DNA of 64,000 nucleotides from Promethearchaeia archaeon (GTDB lineage: Archaea; Asgardarchaeota; Lokiarchaeia; Sigyniarchaeales; SOKP01). Both the position numbers and the translations under genes were made by a program. Positions within the stretch are counted from its first letter, which is position 1; each line of letters opens with the position of its first letter. Positions 63,022 to 64,000 of this stretch are shown one piece after another. The DNA lies in contig JAHQWK010000003.1 of NCBI GenBank assembly GCA_029856145.1, forward strand, positions 1 through 64,000, read 5' to 3'. The notes under the pieces were generated by a model. It had not been told where the DNA came from and did not search any database. It worked only from the letters and a program-made list of their open reading frames with translations.

Positions 63022-64000
63022 ATGAGTGAGAATCACTTTCTACATGGATTTTTAAACCCAAAAAGCGTCGCTATCTATGGAGCTAATAATAAAGGTAATT
63101 CTTTAGCGGGGCTTCAAATAATGAATCTAATTAAGTCTGGTTTCGATGGTACCGTATATCCAATACATCTAAAATTAGAATCTGTAATGGGATTTAAAGC
63201 TTATAAAAACTTTGCTGATCTTCCGGAGGTTCCTGATCTTGTAGTCATTGTTCTTCCAGCTAAACTTGTTCCTCAAATTTTTAAAGAATGTGGAGAAAAG
63301 GGAGTTAATCGGATAGTTTTAATTTCAGGAGGTTTTCGCGAATTAATTGGTGAACGTAAAAATACGCTTACCGAAGAGATCAACGATATAGCTAAAGAAT
63401 ATGGGATAAGATTTATAGGTCCTAATTGTTTGGGAGTTTATAATAATTGGTATGATGCAGAAGAAGAAAAGAAGTCTTTCAATATCTTTATTTGGGAAAA
63501 TCTCAAGAGGAGCAAATTTTCAATCGCATCTCAATCTGGTACTCTTTCATGTCATATTTGGTATGATCCTGATAATTTAGATTTGGGGCTGAGTAGATCT
63601 TTATCTGTTGGGAACGAAGCGAATATAGATATTGTAGATTGTTTAGAATATTATAAAGACGATAAATACACAGAAATAATTGGATTATACCTTGAAGAGA
63701 TAAAAAGAGGGAAAAAATTTTTAGAATTAGCAAAAGAAATTACTCCAAAAAAGCCAATTATCGCAATTTATGTAGGTGGTTCCAAGGCAGGTAATCGAGC
63801 ATTGCAAAGCCATACGGGCTCTCTCGCAGGAAATTCTAAAATATATGAAAGCGTATTCAAAGAAACAGGTATAATAAAAACTGATTATGTTCAAGAATTT
63901 TTAGATATTGCTCTTATTTTTTCAAATGGGATAATACCTAAAGGAAAACGACTTGGTATTATAACAAATTCGGGGGGTCCAGGGGCAATGGTTGCTAATA
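63022..64000 (+). CDS. ADP-forming acyl-CoA (acetate-CoA) synthetase, alpha-domain end (3' end outside window)
   Basis: The frame is open to the window edge (326 codons). The N-terminal CoA-binding domain reads FLNPKSVAIYGANNKGNSL and GPNCLGVYN. Next are IASQSGTLSCHIWY and GNEANIDIVDCLEYY. The phosphorylated-His region is RALQSHTGSLAGN, and the frame ends in RLGIITNSGGPGAMVAN. This is the alpha/ligase-CoA layout of acetyl-CoA synthetase (ADP-forming), which makes ATP from acyl-CoA and ADP in archaeal fermentation. The full protein may also contain the ATP-grasp beta domain downstream. AAGGGAAA precedes the ATG. Confidence 0.93.
   Translation, partial: MSENHFLHGFLNPKSVAIYGANNKGNSLAGLQIMNLIKSGFDGTVYPIHLKLESVMGFKAYKNFADLPEVPDLVVIVLPAKLVPQIFKECGEKGVNRIVLISGGFRELIGERKNTLTEEINDIAKEYGIRFIGPNCLGVYNNWYDAEEEKKSFNIFIWENLKRSKFSIASQSGTLSCHIWYDPDNLDLGLSRSLSVGNEANIDIVDCLEYYKDDKYTEIIGLYLEEIKRGKKFLELAKEITPKKPIIAIYVGGSKAGNRALQSHTGSLAGNSKIYESVFKETGIIKTDYVQEFLDIALIFSNGIIPKGKRLGIITNSGGPGAMVAN

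Noticed and set aside
1..64000. CRISPR arrays, insertion sequences and phage genes
   Set aside because: I saw no regularly spaced repeats, transposase or integrase motifs, or phage structural genes in the window.

Overview
The window looks like a piece of an AT-rich Asgard archaeal (Promethearchaeota, most likely Lokiarchaeia-like) chromosome. Archaeal evidence: an archaeal-type histone, an Sm-like (LSm) protein, a ThiD-ThiN fusion, geranylgeranyl-reductase-like flavoproteins, an ADP-forming acyl-CoA synthetase, a tungsten-type aldehyde:ferredoxin oxidoreductase, and TATA boxes upstream of a tRNA and the histone. Asgard evidence: two tandem roadblock-Ras-like GTPase fusions, a longin-like-GTPase fusion, two further longin-like proteins, and a RING-H2 finger protein with TPR-like repeats. 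Many genes appear to start at TTG or GTG behind good Shine-Dalgarno sequences.

Layout. 0-9.4 kb: end of a probable radical SAM gene, a hotdog thioesterase, a Cys-rich membrane protein, a tusDCB-like sulfur relay operon, a thioredoxin, a nitroreductase, a longin-like protein, an M48 membrane protease, an FAD oxidoreductase and a small Cys protein. 9.6-18 kb: a long TPR protein, a YtcJ-type amidohydrolase and a deleted remnant of a paralogue, a surface beta-propeller protein, a PH-like membrane protein, an unrecognised 387-residue protein and a dual-specificity phosphatase. 18-25.7 kb: a huge secreted papain-like protease, a membrane glycosyltransferase, inorganic pyrophosphatase and a cluster of gene remnants (pyrophosphatase 5' end, QueG-like 3' end, protease 3' end, one unknown). 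25.8-30.6 kb: NUDIX, ThiC, a QueG-like Fe-S protein, ThiD-ThiN and the RING-TPR protein. 30.8-37.1 kb: paired roadblock-GTPases, a frameshifted histone gene, an HSL-type esterase and a geranylgeranyl-reductase-like gene interrupted by one in-frame TGA.

37.4-41.1 kb is a tandem array of six related RimJ/RimL-type GNAT acetyltransferases. 41.1-45.7 kb holds two paralogous multi-PAS histidine kinases with no response regulator beside them. 46-48.8 kb is an AOR operon with two MoaD-like proteins and, divergently, a small possible ubiquitin-fold protein. Then follow a CocE/NonD hydrolase, tRNA-Arg(CCT), LSm, a large metallophosphoesterase, the longin-GTPase, a MOFRL-type glycerate kinase and a small zinc ribbon. 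57-61.4 kb is a notable block: a 716-residue cytosolic beta-sandwich protein, an FG-GAP-like beta-propeller with a C-terminal winged-helix-like segment, and a longin-like protein. The window ends with a C_GCxxG_C_C protein, a C2H2-like zinc finger, an acidic helical protein and the 5' part of an ADP-forming acyl-CoA synthetase.

Most genes look like separate small transcription units. Clear operons are tusDCB, aor-moaD-moaD, RING-TPR/thiDN and probably the GNAT array. All functions are read from motifs and family resemblance; no search was run.
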